From assembly GCA_903813345.2 (NCBI GenBank), contig CAIIXF020000007.1, positions 36,116,538-36,176,537 on the forward strand: a stretch of 60,000 nt of DNA, read 5' to 3'. Position 1 is the stretch's first letter; each line of letters opens with the position of its first letter. Below, piece by piece: positions 58,395-60,000 of this stretch. The position numbers and the translations under genes are program-made. The DNA comes from Owenia fusiformis. Taxonomy: Eukaryota; Annelida; Polychaeta; Sabellida; Oweniidae. Below the pieces are notes generated by a model, which made no database searches, was not told the DNA's origin, and was given only the letters and a program-made list of their open reading frames with translations.

Positions 58395-60000
58395 CTAAAG
58401 ATAGCAAGACATTATGTTTGATTGGAAGAGCAACACATTCACCATAATTGAATCAAATGTCTAATCAACTGTTTAAGCAATGTGCTTTATAAAACCAAAT
58501 AAAATAAAAATGATTCGTCAGAAGGAATCGGTTAGTCCCATTCAGGGACGTCAGAGATAGACGTTCTTGTCTTAATCTTATATAGCATATATCTTATCAT
58601 CGTGGTAAGCCACGCCCTCGCCATCTCTATCCTTCTGCGATGCAACAGACAGAGATGCTATGAGTATCAGAATGATATCTTATAATCTTATAAACACTAC
58701 TATAACAGTGTTCTGTTTAAAACGTGATCATGTTATCAAATTAGTGTTATCAAATTAAACATGCCGGCTGTACGTAACTTTATTTTATTTTGAATGTTTT
58801 ATCGTTGTCAACTTTGGATAGCATATTAATGAAACCTTTAAGTAATTTGTCATAGTTATAGGTAAGAGCAGAGTCAAGATGTTTACTTTCAGTTGTGGTA
58901 AACGTGATCATGTTATCTAGTTAGACATACCAGAATATCTACTTTATGACGATTTAAGAATTTTCTCAAGGTCAATCTTTGATTACATATTAACCAAGAC
59001 TCGTTTTTATCTGAAATTCCACTTAGAAAGAGACGGGGATGTAATCAAAAGAAAATACTAAAGTACGTCACAATGGGATCAAATTGATAAATTAATCAAA
59101 CGGCTCTTCAAATTGTAAACACAAGTACGTGCAAAAGCCTCGCTTTGAACTGAAATGGCGCACAATGTGTAACCAGGGGAGTCTCCAAAAGTTAAGTGTT
59201 GGTATTGGGTCACGCGGAATCCATGTGATAGATCCATATAAGGCTTATATGACCATTTAGGCATCCACTGACTTATTGTTGTCCGCCATTTCGAATGTCA
59301 TATATAATAGATCCATATAAGGCTTCAAGGCTAAGATCATTTAGGTAAAACTAAGGTCGATCAAAAAATACCAAATAATTACGGGGGCTATTCATTTCTT
59401 CTGAAGTGTTATTGGAAAACATCAACTCCACGGAGTAACAAATCCCACCGAACAAAACATTTTTTATTAAATAACTCGTTATTTTGGATAATACATGACC
59501 GAAATAAGTAGAGTAGTATTGTCCCCATTTGGCAAAATCTACAATCATTGATATGACGTGATACCATATATATCAAATTCTTTGTAGAGCAGAAGTCGTA
59601 TGACCATAACATATGAAAGAAATAACCTATAAATATAACTACTATTTCCCGGTGAACAACATTCAGGAATATTTTAGATATTGAAAAAATCGTATTGTCC
59701 CGCCATATTCCGCTCTCAAAAATCGTATTCACCTCCCAATCCCGCTCACGAAAATGGTATTCACCTCTGGGGAATTTTTAACAAACAAAGCTTCCTATTA
59801 CGTTCAGTTGGGTCGATATAGTGTGCAATAGTGATGTTCTTATGTGAGAAACAATATTTTCCAAAACAAGATTGAAAATAGAGATTTTGAAACGCAAGAA
59901 GAATAAAAATTGTAAGCCTAAATTTTATCCATGTAATTTTATCATCATGCTCTGACCGGAAAGGCAACGCCATAGACATCTGAGCAATACACGAATGCCC
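58395..60000. other. upstream flank or intron, no exon recognised
   Basis: A diverged tandem duplication is visible: AACGTGATCATGTTATC at about 58721 and 58901 (about 180 bp apart). GATCCATATAAGGCTT occurs twice near 59233 and 59310. The minus-strand frames (up to 107 codons) show no domain, and no acceptor/donor pair in phase with the host gene was found. The gene's first exons and promoter are probably beyond 60000. Confidence 0.5.

Noticed and set aside
57911-58447. 178-codon + strand frame rich in Leu/Pro/Phe
   Set aside because: It is the antisense shadow of the E/K/R heptad exon. Its hydrophobic composition is what complementing GAA/AAG codons gives.
59409-59732. 107-codon minus-strand frame near the right edge, as a possible first exon
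   Set aside because: Composition is not protein-like, locally duplicated phrases occur, and no donor in phase 0 with the 58394 acceptor was found.

Overview
The window is metazoan nuclear DNA: AT-rich, with long repeat-filled introns, GT-AG mini-exons, tRNA-derived SINEs, non-LTR retrotransposons and many palindromic MITE-like elements. Nothing is prokaryotic. The mix of an NHL propeller, an animal-type DUF294/GlnD-like nucleotidyltransferase with TPRs and this repeat load suggests a marine invertebrate (deuterostome or lophotrochozoan). I cannot name the species from sequence alone.

One host gene dominates. It lies on the minus strand and runs from at least 58394 down to its stop codon at 13029; its true 5' end is probably beyond the right edge. 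Exons in transcript order are: a charged coil of seven-residue repeats (58089-58394); a 706-codon exon with a nucleotidyltransferase domain and TPRs (45747-47864); three coiled-coil mini-exons (41441-41503, 40437-40532, 40139-40222); a tandem array of 38 near-identical mini-exons, mostly 96 nt, between 31140 and 39572; three more diverged coil exons (27120-27194, 25659-25754, 23225-23293); and a terminal NHL beta-propeller exon (13029-13856). Every exon I could delimit begins and ends in phase 0. If all are used, the window encodes about 2,450 residues, of which about 1,370 form a segmented coiled-coil rod between an N-terminal nucleotidyltransferase/TPR head and a C-terminal NHL propeller.

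The array is the most unusual object. Its 200-bp exon-plus-intron units are arranged in higher-order blocks (a copy offset of about 2,309 bp). Two exons have lost the acceptor AG but hold an in-frame acceptor exactly one heptad downstream. Two exons carry 9-nt insertions that turn 32 residues into exactly five heptads. Several truncated copies keep only the first heptad codons.

The rest is repeats. Layout: 1.5-5.3 kb large fold-back repeat with a SINE in its spacer; 5.9-6.1 kb MITE; 7.8-10.4 kb dispersed and tandem repeats; 10.6-11.7 kb 24-bp minisatellite; 13.0-13.9 kb NHL exon; 14.5-18.4 kb compound repeat; 18.4-26.6 kb several MITEs and a 244-bp tandem family; 31.1-39.6 kb exon array; 42.2-45.4 kb second large fold-back; 48.0-52.0 kb and 52.5-54.2 kb two LINEs, antisense to the host gene in its largest intron; 54.2-54.6 kb MITE interrupting the second LINE; 58.1-58.4 kb coil exon. 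No rRNA, true tRNA gene, CRISPR array or viral gene was recognised.
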